Source of the DNA: Marinobacter salicampi | Lineage (GTDB): Bacteria > Pseudomonadota > Gammaproteobacteria > Pseudomonadales > Oleiphilaceae | Direction: 5' to 3' | NCBI RefSeq assembly: GCF_011074795.1 | Contig: NZ_JAAMPF010000016.1 | Coordinates: forward strand, 62,001 to 126,000 | Length of the DNA: 64,000 nt | Shown here: positions 49,900-59,546 of the stretch, piece after piece | Layout: each line of letters starts with the position of its first letter | Position numbering within the stretch: the first letter of the stretch is position 1 | The notes under the pieces: model-generated | The model's database searches: none | What the model saw: the letters and a program-made list of their open reading frames with translations, nothing else | What the model was told of the DNA's origin: nothing | Made by a program: the position numbers and the translations under genes

Positions 49900-50313
49900 T
49901 TAGGGCGTCAATATTACTTTGACAGAATCATCCACTTCAGACGCATCGAGGTAGCCGATGCTTCCGGGAGTCGAAGCCACCGATGCTTTCATGGAACCGG
50001 GGTTGCCCTGCTCCTGGGGAGGCTGGCCCCGCCCGGTGAAGACCTGCTGTGACCAGAAGGACTTGAGCTGGGCGTCATTCCGTCCGGTCACCTTATCGTG
50101 GAACTCAGAACGGGCTGGGGCACCTTCAGGCAACTCGAAAGGCCGCACTTTCTGGCCGTCCGGCAGCTGCTGGCTGCGGTTCAGGTAGATATCACGTACC
50201 TGGTTGGTGGTGATGCTGTCCGGACCACCGGGATGACCGATAACCACGACTTCTGCCAGGGCCAGAGGGCTGACCAGCATGCTTGCCAGTAGAATCAGGC
50301 TGTATTTTTTCAT
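49900..50313 (-). CDS. Periplasmic phosphate-binding-like (PBP) small protein
   Basis: A 137-residue exported protein with a signal peptide ending near ALA (residue 20). The mature part looks like a short member of the PstS-like/PBP-like family: VVVIGHPGGPDSIT, then QVRDIYLNRSQQLPDG, and a GSIGYLD near the end. The typical full PstS is over 300 residues, so this is a truncated or mini version. It sits 11 bases after the porin gene and belongs to the same unit. Confidence 0.75.
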   Translation of the reverse strand: MKKYSLILLASMLVSPLALAEVVVIGHPGGPDSITTNQVRDIYLNRSQQLPDGQKVRPFELPEGAPARSEFHDKVTGRNDAQLKSFWSQQVFTGRGQPPQEQGNPGSMKASVASTPGSIGYLDASEVDDSVKVILTP

Positions 50314-50324
50314 GTCTGGCCTCC

Positions 50325-51527
50325 TCAGAATGCAGAGTCGAGTTTAAGGGTGTAGACGTTGGTGCTGTTGATGCCTTGCTCCAGCACGTCGGTCTGGTTC
50401 AGGCCACCGGGAGCCTCTTCAAATCCGCGGGCGTGGGTGAAGTCAGCTTTCAATGCGACACCAGGAGTAATATCCCAGCGCACACCAACGCTGTATTCGT
50501 CACGGCGGGTATTCAGAATGGCTTCAGGTACGCCCGGAATGAAGGCTCCAGTTCGTTCGTCATCATCCTGACTCTCAACCCACCCAACGACTGCGTAAGG
50601 GGTTACGTTGCCAAAGCGCCGGCCTGCTGAGATGTAGGCAGAGTCTGTATCCGCAAACCGTCCGTCGACTTCTACTCTGGTAACTTCTGAGATTACTTGC
50701 CAGGTACCATCGTCATAACCAAAGCCAAGACCGTAGAAGTTTCCGCGATCGCCGTCAGCTATGGTTGTGGTGCCGGGTGGCAGCTGGATTCCGTAGCTTT
50801 GCGCCAACAAGGCAAGACGTGTTGCCTCGACGGTTGATTCGGTAGTGGCTGCCACAGCCCTTACGGTCCAGAGGTAATCGGTCCAGCTAACAGTGGAGCC
50901 AACCAGGTTCCGGAACTCCGTTGAGGCAGACCGAGTGTCCTGGTCATTGAAACCAGTAAAGGCCTGTAGGGTCAGCGCTGAGTTTTCGAGGTTTACGGTA
51001 TAGGTCGCGTCTGCTCCAACGTAACTGGTGGATTCTACCGGGCCGTACACGCTTTCTGGTGGACGTGCCCACGGCTGGGAGTAGCCGACCTCAAGAGAGT
51101 CTGAGTACATGAAGAATGGCAGTCGCATCTTGCCGGCACGCAGCTGGAGATTGTTCGTCGGACGGTGGCTCAGGTATGCCCACTCAATGATCGGCTCCCA
51201 GTCTTCGGAACCGCGACCAACCAGCTGCATAACGGCCTGGCTCTTCTCGGTAACATCAAAAGTGCCCTGAAGAGCCAGCAAGCTCAGGTCGGCGACACTG
51301 CTTTCGTCAGTGATACGGTCAAAGCCGGCCTCATTGCTCGCACGGGCGAAGCCGGTGCTGAAGAAGCCGTTGAAGCGCACGCGCTCGTCTTTCACGGAGT
51401 TCAGCTGCTGTTGCATGGAATCCAGCTGCTGCTGCATTTGGGCCACAGTATTATCGGTGCTTTGTGCTATCGCAGGGCTGGCCGAAATGGCGAGTGCAAG
51501 CGGAGCGATGCGAAAAAATCTCTTCAT
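50325..51527 (-). CDS. Outer-membrane porin
   Basis: A 400-residue exported protein with a signal peptide (ending near AIA at residue 21), a short coiled-coil segment QMQQQLDSMQQQLNS (about 29-43) and then alternating beta strands ending in a C-terminal Phe (KLDSAF), the typical outer-membrane signature. The coiled-coil start resembles DcaP-type trimeric porins. The substrate is not known. The neighbouring phosphate-binding-like protein and chemoreceptor suggest uptake and sensing of an anion or organic acid, which is inference. Confidence 0.85.
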   Translation of the reverse strand: MKRFFRIAPLALAISASPAIAQSTDNTVAQMQQQLDSMQQQLNSVKDERVRFNGFFSTGFARASNEAGFDRITDESSVADLSLLALQGTFDVTEKSQAVMQLVGRGSEDWEPIIEWAYLSHRPTNNLQLRAGKMRLPFFMYSDSLEVGYSQPWARPPESVYGPVESTSYVGADATYTVNLENSALTLQAFTGFNDQDTRSASTEFRNLVGSTVSWTDYLWTVRAVAATTESTVEATRLALLAQSYGIQLPPGTTTIADGDRGNFYGLGFGYDDGTWQVISEVTRVEVDGRFADTDSAYISAGRRFGNVTPYAVVGWVESQDDDERTGAFIPGVPEAILNTRRDEYSVGVRWDITPGVALKADFTHARGFEEAPGGLNQTDVLEQGINSTNVYTLKLDSAF

Positions 51528-51563
51528 TCTATAATTTCCATGGTTTTGGTGGTTCAGACAGGC

Positions 51564-53177
51564 TTAAACGCGGAATTGACTGGCGACGGTTTGCAGTCCA
51601 TTGCTGACTTGCTGGATGTCGCTGCTAACGCTATCCAACTCGCTGGTGCTCTCCATGACAGCTTCGGCGTTCCGGTGCATATCCGTCATGTAGCCGGTCA
51701 CTTCGTTAAACGTGGTGCTTTGCTCGTAGGTAGCTGCAGCAATTTGCTCGTTGAGCTCACTGATCTGCTGCACATTCTTCAAAATTCTGTTAAGGATCTC
51801 CCCGGATTCGTTTGTCGCTTCGACCCCTTCATGGGCCTTATTTACACTGGTTTCCATAGACACAACCGCAGCTGTAGAAAGTTTTGAGAGCTCGGAAATG
51901 ACCCCCTGTATTTCACCGGTTGCCTTGTGTGTGCGAACAGCCAGCCCACGCACCTCGTCAGCTACCACGGCAAAACCACGACCATGTTCACCTGCCCTTG
52001 CGGCTTCGATCGCTGCGTTGAGTGCTAACAGGTTGGTCTGCTCAGCGACTTTTTGGATGGTGTCCAGCAAACCCTCCACTTTGGAGGAGAATTCATCGAA
52101 CTGATTGACCAGGCCTGCGGTTTTTTCAATCTCAGAAACCAGCGCACGAATACTGGCAACGTTGTGTTCCACCTTTTCCTGACCGGATTGAGCAAACTTG
52201 GCGGCATCCTGTGTCTGGTCTGAAGCGCTGGAAGCAAAGCCGGCAACTTCCTCTACGCTGCGCACCAGTTCATCGACAGAGTTACGTGTTGCGGATATGG
52301 CCTGAGCCTGTGTGCTGATGCGTTCCAGGTTATTGCGACTCGAGCCAGCCAACTGATCAGCTACAGAATTTAGACTGTTCACATCCTCTTTGATTGTGGC
52401 GAAGGATCTGTGGAGCTTACCTACGAAAAGGTTGAACTGGTCCACTAACTCCTTCAGTTCATCATTGCCGTGATACTCCATTCGTGAGGTGAGATCCCCC
52501 TCCCCTGAGGCGATATCCTTCAGTGACCTGATGATCTGGTTCAGGCTTTTAGAAATCGACCGCCCGATCATCAGGCTCAGGCCGATGAGAACGGCAAGAG
52601 AAATGACCAAAATGATGATGGCTACGGAGCTGGCATCACTGGAGGCTTCAACGGTATTGGTAATTGCCGACTGAAAACTCTCACGGGTTTTGACGCGCAT
52701 GGCATCGAGATCTGCACGAAGCTGCTCAAGCCTATTCGCATTTATGGCAGCTTCCTCGCCGATACGGCTGAAATCGGCTGTACCATTGATAATGGCGGTC
52801 GCGATGCGAGTGGCATTGTCGTAGTAAGACTGGAGACCTTGGCGAAGGGTCCGGGCCTCGTTTGCCAGGGCCGGGTTTAGCGAGGAAATTTCACCAAGGT
52901 TGCTGGTAATCGTATCCAGATATTCGCGGGTCGCCTCCAGCTGCTGGTCATCTCCGGTGGCCACCGAGCCATTAATCTGTTGCTCCATTAACCGCAGCTG
53001 ACCCTGGTTGATCGTCGTCAGCTCAAGAGTGGGGTATAGGCGGTCCTTCACCTGGTTAAGCCGTTCAGAGTTCGCTCGCTCGGTAACAATGGCAAAGCTG
53101 TGGCTTATGACAAAGGCGAGCACAGCTACAACTACCAGCAAGCCAAGCTTCTGGGAGATTTTGAATTTTGAAAGCAT
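51564..53177 (-). CDS. Methyl-accepting chemotaxis protein
   Basis: A 537-residue transmembrane chemoreceptor. TM1 is at about residues 11-30, the periplasmic sensor region (helical, four-helix-bundle type) at about 31-184, TM2 at about 185-206 and a HAMP domain at about 207-259. The cytoplasmic signalling hairpin tip [20 protein letters not shown] is near 385-404. No C-terminal CheR-binding pentapeptide is seen. It probably signals to CheA/CheW encoded elsewhere. The ligand cannot be told from sequence. Confidence 0.92.
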   Translation of the reverse strand: MLSKFKISQKLGLLVVVAVLAFVISHSFAIVTERANSERLNQVKDRLYPTLELTTINQGQLRLMEQQINGSVATGDDQQLEATREYLDTITSNLGEISSLNPALANEARTLRQGLQSYYDNATRIATAIINGTADFSRIGEEAAINANRLEQLRADLDAMRVKTRESFQSAITNTVEASSDASSVAIIILVISLAVLIGLSLMIGRSISKSLNQIIRSLKDIASGEGDLTSRMEYHGNDELKELVDQFNLFVGKLHRSFATIKEDVNSLNSVADQLAGSSRNNLERISTQAQAISATRNSVDELVRSVEEVAGFASSASDQTQDAAKFAQSGQEKVEHNVASIRALVSEIEKTAGLVNQFDEFSSKVEGLLDTIQKVAEQTNLLALNAAIEAARAGEHGRGFAVVADEVRGLAVRTHKATGEIQGVISELSKLSTAAVVSMETSVNKAHEGVEATNESGEILNRILKNVQQISELNEQIAAATYEQSTTFNEVTGYMTDMHRNAEAVMESTSELDSVSSDIQQVSNGLQTVASQFRV

Positions 53178-53497
53178 AATTCTTCAGTTCCAGCGAATGT
53201 GCCGTATTTTAGGGCCGCGACATGATAGGGGGGACGACACTCATGCAACATGGAGTGTTCGTGTCAATTTGTTACCCGAAGTTGTCGGCGCAGTCTGATG
53301 ATTCTTTAGGAGATCCGGGCTCAAAAATCCCCTTCCAACTTGTCTCCTCCTCAGTTCAAAACTGCATCTATCGGCAAGCCGGCTTGAGAAGTCACCTCTC
53401 GTCAGCGGAGCACCAGTAGCCTCCCTGGCTTGCATTTGCAGACCTGGTGTTATGGTTTTAACAGATGAAATGAACTAACCAGGAAGGATATTCGCGG
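53178..53497. other. Intergenic region, nothing identified
   Basis: It separates the divergent MCP and the gene at 53498. It presumably contains their promoters; I see no repeat or RNA gene. Confidence 0.35.
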
Positions 53498-54283
53498 ATG
53501 CCGCACTTCAAAACGGAGACGCTTGGCTTCTCGGATCACGAGAAGACAGATCTCCTCAAAGTGAAAATCTCGATCAACGCTGATGGTGAGTTTTACTGCG
53601 ATCCTCCGGCCGTGCTTGAAATGTTTTTTGAGCCTTTCTCCGACCTCGGCCAACATGCAAGGGAGGTTCGGGTAACCCAGATTCGCGGCAAGCGCAAAGT
53701 GATCAGCCCCTCGTATTCATCCCTGAAGTCAGCGTTGGCAGACGCGCTCTCCAAACGGCTTGAGCCGGAGGTAAAGACGGAGCCGGTCATTCGATTCAAC
53801 ATCGAGACGCATGTAAGCTTTGCCCTCGACGAGGCAGGCAAGATCTACCCAAATTGCACTTTTCCGGGCACTCTCTGGCCTGATATAAAGGACAGTCGCT
53901 ATGGAGGGCACCACGCCTCAAACCCAAGTCGAGGAGGCTACTGTCTTGCTATTGGTGCCAAGGCGTTCATCAAAATCACCACGATTTATGGCAGCGTTAA
54001 AAAAGAGTCCTACGCTCCGTATTACAAAGGTGAAAGCCACCTTGGGAATGAAAATCCGGCCCAAAAGCTTAATTCCTGGTGCGGCTTCTCCCTTCCTAAA
54101 GATGCCCGCGAGATCCCGTACACCGATGACTCAGCATTGTTCTTCTATGACCTGATGATGGGGATGGCCCGGCTTACCAAAATGATCCAGGACAGGACAT
54201 TCGATAACGAGGCGTTGCTTCAGTTGATACAGTCGTCAAGTGTCTCAAATCTGCTGGGAACCCCAGCGCAAAATGTAGAGTGA
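53498..54283 (+). CDS. Unknown 261-aa protein
   Basis: A soluble protein with beta-rich N-terminal half (VKISINADGEFYCD) and a helical C-terminus. AAGGATATTCGCGG upstream supports the ATG at 53498. No family is recognised. Its stop is directly followed by the broken membrane gene. Confidence 0.65.
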   Translation: MPHFKTETLGFSDHEKTDLLKVKISINADGEFYCDPPAVLEMFFEPFSDLGQHAREVRVTQIRGKRKVISPSYSSLKSALADALSKRLEPEVKTEPVIRFNIETHVSFALDEAGKIYPNCTFPGTLWPDIKDSRYGGHHASNPSRGGYCLAIGAKAFIKITTIYGSVKKESYAPYYKGESHLGNENPAQKLNSWCGFSLPKDAREIPYTDDSALFFYDLMMGMARLTKMIQDRTFDNEALLQLIQSSSVSNLLGTPAQNVE

Positions 54284-54284
54284 T

Positions 54285-54455
54285 ATGCCCCACCCCATTC
54301 CTGTCTTTATTGTTGGTGTACTGGTCGGTTAGATCTCAGGATTCGCCGCCCAGTTCTTTTTTCCTCCCACTGACCCGATGGCATTGGTCATCGGAGCTGG
54401 CGGGTTCGTTGGAACTGTCATAGTTTCAATGCTCATTGGCCTGCGCAAACTCTGA
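54285..54455 (+). pseudogene. Small membrane-protein gene interrupted by TAG
   Basis: The frame reads MPHPIPVFIVGVLVG, then a TAG at 54330-54332, then continues ISGFAAQFFFPPTDP and ends IVSMLIGLRKL at 54453-54455. Both halves are hydrophobic and together give a 56-residue two-helix membrane protein, so a point mutation to TAG is the simple explanation. Readthrough is possible but not supported by anything else here. Confidence 0.55.
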
Positions 54456-54644
54456 AATCACCAGCACCACTTCCCTCCGATTTCATGTTCTTCTATAGGC
54501 AAAAATACAGCTCCTTCTGGAAGTTGCATTTTTAGAACCCCTGTCACAATCCAAAGCGGTTATCTGCCGATCAGGCTATCGAGCCAGATCGGATTGATAT
54601 CGAGTGCCCTCCAGGGGCTTTAGCAAACGTTTAGAGGACAACTC

Positions 54645-55190
54645 ATGAAAGGACTGCATGCACGCATCGCCCTCCTGGTAGCTCTATCAGTGATGGTTAC
54701 CGGGTGCGGAGATATTGATTTGGATGCTAGCCCGGAAAAAAGGGCTGACAACGCTACGGAAGCTTTCCATATTCTGGAGAAGGAAGGTGTTCTGCCAAAG
54801 TTGGATCGATCTGATTCATTAGTGGGTATAGATGCCGATGACGATGGTATCCGAGATGACATCGAAACCTTCATTGAACAAAAGTCAGTACCTGAGCCAC
54901 AGAAGGAAGGTTTAAGGACGTTTGCTCGCGGCATGCAGGATATTCAGGCGGCTGACCAGATAACGCCAGAGATAGCTGGATCAATCACCGACACATACAG
55001 CGCGGAATATTTCTGTCTGACGGCCTTCAGTGACAACATGGACGAAATGCTAAGGATCTTCAGTGAAGTAGAAGCTTTTACTGCTAACACCCCTAAGCGA
55101 GCGGAGCGCTACCTTGAATACACCGAGGCAATGGATGGAAGAAACATGAGTCTTCCTTCTTCCAGCCGGTGCAGTGAGGTAGGCCAATGA
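54645..55190 (+). CDS. Lipoprotein of 181 aa
   Basis: The signal ends in the lipobox VTGC, followed by GDIDLD. The mature part is acidic and helical, with an Asp-rich segment GIDADDDGIRDDIE reminiscent of a Ca-binding loop. Its end overlaps the next gene (ATGA at 55187). GAGGACAACTC upstream supports the ATG. Confidence 0.72.
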   Translation: MKGLHARIALLVALSVMVTGCGDIDLDASPEKRADNATEAFHILEKEGVLPKLDRSDSLVGIDADDDGIRDDIETFIEQKSVPEPQKEGLRTFARGMQDIQAADQITPEIAGSITDTYSAEYFCLTAFSDNMDEMLRIFSEVEAFTANTPKRAERYLEYTEAMDGRNMSLPSSSRCSEVGQ

Positions 55191-56575
55191 GAATGGCAGG
55201 TTTTGTTCTAATCACCCTATTTGCTTTGATTTCTACTCAGGTTCATGCCGAAGAGAAAGGCGTAAGATCTGATGTTGTGACGGTAGCAGCATCAAACGAA
55301 TGCGCCTTCGATGGATACGGGCTTGGGTTTTTTAATGGCGTTGGAAACACTCCTCAAGCTGCCCTGGCCAGCCTTATTCGAACCGTCGCTGCCTTGAGGG
55401 AGCGAGGAGCGGATTTCGATTCGACTGAGATCGCTTTCAACGTGTTTTATAACCAAACCAATGGAACCGCTATCGATGTGCTGGAGGCATTCAGCCAACG
55501 AGCGGAAGAGGCTGATTTCGTAGACCGACTTGGCAATGCGGTCGATAGGATGGAAGTGTTTTGGCTGGCGTTGAGCGGCCAAACTGATCAGGGAATTATC
55601 TTGAGACTTCGAACGGTGCTTGGAAACTCGCCGCCGTCGGTATTTCTCTCCACCATACGGGAGCAGGTCTTTGCGGAATCACTAGGGTCTATAGCTGACC
55701 TCGATGAAGCGCAGACGATCAACGCCACCCACAGAGCAAAAGTACAGTCCTGGGCACTTGAAGGCCGTCGCATGATGATGGTCGCACACAGTCAAGGTAA
55801 TCTATTCGTCAACCAGGCCTATGCAGCCGCTATCGATATCAACGGCTATGATGGCAACAGTGTGGGTGTCGTTCACGTTGCACCAGCTGCTGGCGTTTTA
55901 AATGGCCCCTATACGTTAGCCACCTCGGATCTTGTGATTGAAGCGCTTCGGGTTGGGTCCAGTGGTGGGGCGTTTGATGGGGGCAGCTTGCCAGCAGCCA
56001 ATGTTGTAGCCCCGTTTTATCCAGATGACGCCAGCGGGCACGGTTACAGTGAGGTCTACTTGAATAGAGCCCTCCCTACCTATGAACATCTATCCGAAAG
56101 GCTGATCGATATCTGGTCTTCGCGTTCCCGACCCAGCATTGAGTCCAATCGTGGTTTATTTACCGCCACCATGGTTTGGTCAGTCGCAGGTGATATAGAC
56201 CTTCATACGTTCGAGCCGGATGGCTCACACGTCTATTACGGTAGCCAAACAGGAACATCGGGTCGCCTTGAATACGACGATACGAGAGGCACTGGGCCTG
56301 AACACTACGATGCCTACTGCGACCCCAGTCGCGTTGAAGAAGGTACCTACCAATTCGGAGTGAACAATTACGGGGGGCAAACAGGAACCACTGGCCGTTT
56401 GCTTATAACGACGTCGCTTGGCAGAGATTTGCTGACCGAGACATTCACCGTGGGTGAAGCCAGAGGTTCCTCAGGGGACGGGTCACCGCAAATCCTTGGT
56501 AGGGTTGAAGTCACCAAGCGCGAAGATCCAGATGATAGAGAGCAAATAATCTTCGATATTCAAGCCGTTCATTAG
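55187..56575 (+). CDS. Secreted alpha/beta-hydrolase-like protein with YfaP/DUF2135-like C-terminus
   Basis: A 462-residue exported protein with a signal peptide of about 21 residues. The nucleophile elbow motif is VAHSQGNLF (GxSxG-like with His-Ser-Gln-Gly) near residues 200-208, which fits lipases or esterases. The C-terminal part has VAGDIDLHTFEPDGSHVYYG (about 331-350), close to the DUF2135/YfaP pattern, followed by VNNYGGQTGT. The catalytic Asp and His are not certain. It is translationally coupled to the lipoprotein before it, which may anchor or assist it. Confidence 0.75.
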   Translation: MRMAGFVLITLFALISTQVHAEEKGVRSDVVTVAASNECAFDGYGLGFFNGVGNTPQAALASLIRTVAALRERGADFDSTEIAFNVFYNQTNGTAIDVLEAFSQRAEEADFVDRLGNAVDRMEVFWLALSGQTDQGIILRLRTVLGNSPPSVFLSTIREQVFAESLGSIADLDEAQTINATHRAKVQSWALEGRRMMMVAHSQGNLFVNQAYAAAIDINGYDGNSVGVVHVAPAAGVLNGPYTLATSDLVIEALRVGSSGGAFDGGSLPAANVVAPFYPDDASGHGYSEVYLNRALPTYEHLSERLIDIWSSRSRPSIESNRGLFTATMVWSVAGDIDLHTFEPDGSHVYYGSQTGTSGRLEYDDTRGTGPEHYDAYCDPSRVEEGTYQFGVNNYGGQTGTTGRLLITTSLGRDLLTETFTVGEARGSSGDGSPQILGRVEVTKREDPDDREQIIFDIQAVH

Positions 56576-56584
56576 ACCAATACA

Positions 56585-56621
56585 CCAGGTCGGCTTTTGT
56601 TACCATGGCCGACCTGATGTG
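56585..56621. terminator. Bidirectional hairpin between convergent genes
   Basis: A CAGGTCGGC/GCCGACCTG stem with a 12-base loop lies between the stop at 56575 and the minus-strand stop at 56722. It has no T-run on the plus strand, so it is a likely but weak terminator. Confidence 0.5.
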
Positions 56622-56721
56622 TAGCGCAAGTGACTTAAGCCTCGCACGGCATTAGTACATTGCGCTTACCGATCATTGAATTTGGTGGGTTAGCTTGGGC
56701 ATGTGCAATTCGCGACATAAC

Positions 56722-57519
56722 TCATCGGAACTGAGTTTGGCGAAAGGCTGCGAAAATTTCGTCAGCGAAAGCAGGCGAGGTTAAATCTTCTTCAATGCCA
56801 TCTTCGATGTCACTGGCATAGCGTGGATATATCGCAAGCTCGCCTTCAGCCTCGGCTCTTTCTCGTATGTCCGGGTAAAGTCTAGCTCCAACAGCATAAT
56901 AAACAGTACCGCTTTCTTTCGAAAGCTCGTAGGTGACTTTTGCGAAAACTACGATAGCTTCATGTTCCTCAGTGATACCACTAAACACCAGATCATTACC
57001 CTCAAGGGATACGGAATCCAGCTGCTCGATGTAACTCACCTGATCGCGAAGTGCAGCTTGGGCATAGGGCTCTGCGAGCTTGAATGTCTCTTCAGAGATC
57101 TTGAAATAACTTATATCTTTTCCGTCTGCTTTCGCCGCCAAATATGCATCTGCTTCTTGCATTGCAGCTTTTCTGAAGGGCTCGTAAAGATCAGCGTCTC
57201 CTCCGGTGTAAGATGGTTCCAAGTAAGAGTCTGGGCCAAGCCTGGCTGAGTGTTCTTCGAGAGATCTATCACCGTCTAGCACTGCTAAATCAATCTGGTT
57301 CCTCAGGCCACCTTCACTACATTTAACATCGCAAAAGCCTACAATTTTTTCGTACCCTTCCTTGTCGACCGCATAGACCTGGCCACTAACTTCCAAATGG
57401 GTTAAATCGTTTAAATCTTCCCATCCTAAAACGACTCTTCCATCAATATCACCGCAACCAGTCAGCGAAACTGACACTGCAGCAGCAGCAAGAAACCGAG
57501 GTACAGCCTTATAGTTCAT
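56722..57519 (-). CDS. Lipoprotein of 265 aa
   Basis: The signal ends in the lipobox LTGC, followed by GDIDGR, similar to the TGCGDID start of the lipoprotein at 54645. The mature part is acidic and contains VDKEGYEKIVGFCDVKCSEGG (two Cys). No family is recognised. Confidence 0.72.
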   Translation of the reverse strand: MNYKAVPRFLAAAAVSVSLTGCGDIDGRVVLGWEDLNDLTHLEVSGQVYAVDKEGYEKIVGFCDVKCSEGGLRNQIDLAVLDGDRSLEEHSARLGPDSYLEPSYTGGDADLYEPFRKAAMQEADAYLAAKADGKDISYFKISEETFKLAEPYAQAALRDQVSYIEQLDSVSLEGNDLVFSGITEEHEAIVVFAKVTYELSKESGTVYYAVGARLYPDIRERAEAEGELAIYPRYASDIEDGIEEDLTSPAFADEIFAAFRQTQFR

Positions 57520-57963
57520 CTTTTTACCTATATGTTTTTAATTTTTGCAACCGCTAGCCGCCTAGATAGCGCTAATAGACAACACACTTCTAGCCGAATG
57601 ATATTTTAAACGTTGGGTTGCTGTTTATGCTATTAAAAAGGCAGTAAAACTAACCAATTTCAGGTGCTTGCGGACCATCTGGCACAGCCGTGCCCACCAT
57701 TGCTTAAGATCGATCTGGGCCGGGGCTTATACAGATATTTATCAGTTAAGGAGGAGAATGCTTGGGCCCTTCAAGAACCACTGGCTGGGCATTCATTCAC
57801 ACTCCATAAGCACGCTTAGACTGCAATCGCCCCTGCCGGTTAGTGGTAGCGCAAAAAAGACACAAACCTTTCCCCGACCTCTTTTAAAACCACCCATAAT
57901 TTCTTCCATTGCCGGGGGCAACCCACTCCCCGTTGTGCGAATCACTAGTACGGAGTAAATGGA
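57520..57963. other. Intergenic region, no convincing gene
   Basis: A 96-codon frame at 57668-57958 exists but is Pro/His-rich and lacks a good ribosome binding site, so I do not accept it. Nothing else is identified. Confidence 0.35.
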
Positions 57964-58812
57964 ATGATTGGAGCCATCATTGGTGACATTGTCGGATCTC
58001 GCTACGAGGGGAGTCTGTTCCAGCGCGACCCGATTGAGCTGAAGAATCCGATCTGCCATTTTACCGACGACACCGTGCTTACCATGGCCGTCGCTGAGAG
58101 TTTGTTGCGCAGCGGCAAACCGGAGGACTCCTACCGAAGCTGGTGGCACAAATATCCCGATAGAGGGTATGGCGGCTGGTTCTCCCAATGGGCTCGTTTC
58201 CCTGACGCCCCGGCCAGCGCCTCAAACAGCAATGGTGGGGCTATGCGTGTAAGCCCGATCGCAATGCTCGGGACCAGCCAGGACCAGGTCATCCAGACCT
58301 GTCATGACTACACCCGACCAACTCATAACACTGAAGAAGCAATGCGTGGCGCAGAAGCCATTGCCGTACTCACCTGGTTCGCGAAAAACGATCCGGACAA
58401 AAGCATGCTACGCACCGTGGCCACCACGGATTACTACCGTCTTGAGCAAACGGTCGCTGATTACATGGAAGACCAGAAGTTTGAGCTTCGTTGCGATGAC
58501 ACCGTTCCAAAGGCAATCGTAGCCGTGCTTGAAGCCAACAGCTTTGAAGAGGCGATGACGAATGCCGTTAAAATCGGCGGTGATGTGGATACGATCGCCT
58601 GCATGGCTGGCGGAATGGCCGAAGGGTTATGGGGCGTCCCTCCGTCTCTTGGGAACTGGGCCTGGGAACTTATCCCTCAGGAAATGAAGTCAATCCTTGA
58701 AGAGCTTTACCGTAAGGGTGGGCATGACCTGGTGTTTAATGGAATTGAGCATAAAGCTTCTGCTGGAAAGCCCAGCCTTCTGAAACAAATACTGAGCGTA
58801 TTTGTTAGTTGA
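57964..58812 (+). CDS. ADP-ribosylglycohydrolase family protein
   Basis: A 282-residue protein of the DraG/ADP-ribosylglycohydrolase family. It has the typical N-terminal MIGAIIGDIVGSRYE, metal-binding FTDDT (33-37), a central SNGGAMRVSPIA and GGDVDTIA (205-212), which binds the second metal. Family knowledge: the enzymes remove ADP-ribose from proteins or nucleic acid. It could counter ADP-ribosylating toxins or phage enzymes. RES- and SIR2-type NAD+ enzymes occur 10-16 kb away. The ATG at 57964 is well supported by conservation. Confidence 0.9.
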   Translation: MIGAIIGDIVGSRYEGSLFQRDPIELKNPICHFTDDTVLTMAVAESLLRSGKPEDSYRSWWHKYPDRGYGGWFSQWARFPDAPASASNSNGGAMRVSPIAMLGTSQDQVIQTCHDYTRPTHNTEEAMRGAEAIAVLTWFAKNDPDKSMLRTVATTDYYRLEQTVADYMEDQKFELRCDDTVPKAIVAVLEANSFEEAMTNAVKIGGDVDTIACMAGGMAEGLWGVPPSLGNWAWELIPQEMKSILEELYRKGGHDLVFNGIEHKASAGKPSLLKQILSVFVS

Positions 58813-58868
58813 ACCCCTTCCGTTAAGCCAGCATGCTACGAGATCTACCCAAGCAGGAATGACCGACG

Positions 58869-59546
58869 ATGGATGAAATTGAGAACGCCAGACGCGCACA
58901 CGTTTCAATCCCAGTCCCGCTGGCGGACAGCTCTCTGCTTTTGCATGCTACGCACTCCTATGAGAATCCCCTCCTTCATAAAATTGAGCGGTCCAGCACG
59001 CCAGCGCATCCAGAAGCGTTCGCGAAGCTTCAGGCACAGATCCGCGAGCAAGAGGCCAAATCTCATGAGCCAGACTCCATGGGTAGCACTGTCCTGGCTC
59101 AGATTAAAATGCAGGCTACCGGGGCCTGGGTTGGCAGCGTCGAGCAGGAGCATGACCTGAAAACGTTCACCTCAATGGCGGCCAGATCGCTCTGCTTTTT
59201 AGGAACTGATCGATGGACAAGCAATTTGCCGTTAAAACCCCATGCGCCAATTGCCCATTTCGCAATGATTCGAAGGCCATTGAACTTCAGCCGGGGCGGC
59301 GTGAAGGGATCATGGAAAGATTACTCTCTGGCATGGACGCCACGTTTCCGTGTCATGCCACGGTGTACCGTCCGGATTCGAGAAATCATGACGAAGAGGG
59401 GAACTACCGTCCCGTCGATGTCTCGGTTTGCTCCGGTGCAGCGGCGCTGGCCCGGAAGTTTGGACGTGATACCACCATGGTGCAGTTGGCGACCCGAATG
59501 GGTTTTATCTCTTACGACCATTACGATGAAGCGCTTGCCAAAATAA
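58869..59546 (+). CDS. Uncertain ORF, likely real in its first half only
   Basis: The first about 110 codons look like a real protein (a helical Glu/Ala/Gln-rich segment and a C-terminal MAARSLCF). The frame then continues 330 bases over the well-supported gene at 59213 in another frame. A run of five T at 59196-59200 precedes an out-of-frame TAG; one T fewer would end the protein there, right before the ribosome binding site of the next gene. I therefore suspect an indel or a natural end lost by mutation. Confidence 0.45.
   Translation: MDEIENARRAHVSIPVPLADSSLLLHATHSYENPLLHKIERSSTPAHPEAFAKLQAQIREQEAKSHEPDSMGSTVLAQIKMQATGAWVGSVEQEHDLKTFTSMAARSLCFLGTDRWTSNLPLKPHAPIAHFAMIRRPLNFSRGGVKGSWKDYSLAWTPRFRVMPRCTVRIREIMTKRGTTVPSMSRFAPVQRRWPGSLDVIPPWCSWRPEWVLSLTTITMKRLPK

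Noticed and set aside
57668..57958. 96-codon open frame in the intergenic region
   Set aside because: Its composition (Pro, His, Arg rich) looks non-coding and the start has no good ribosome binding site in frame.
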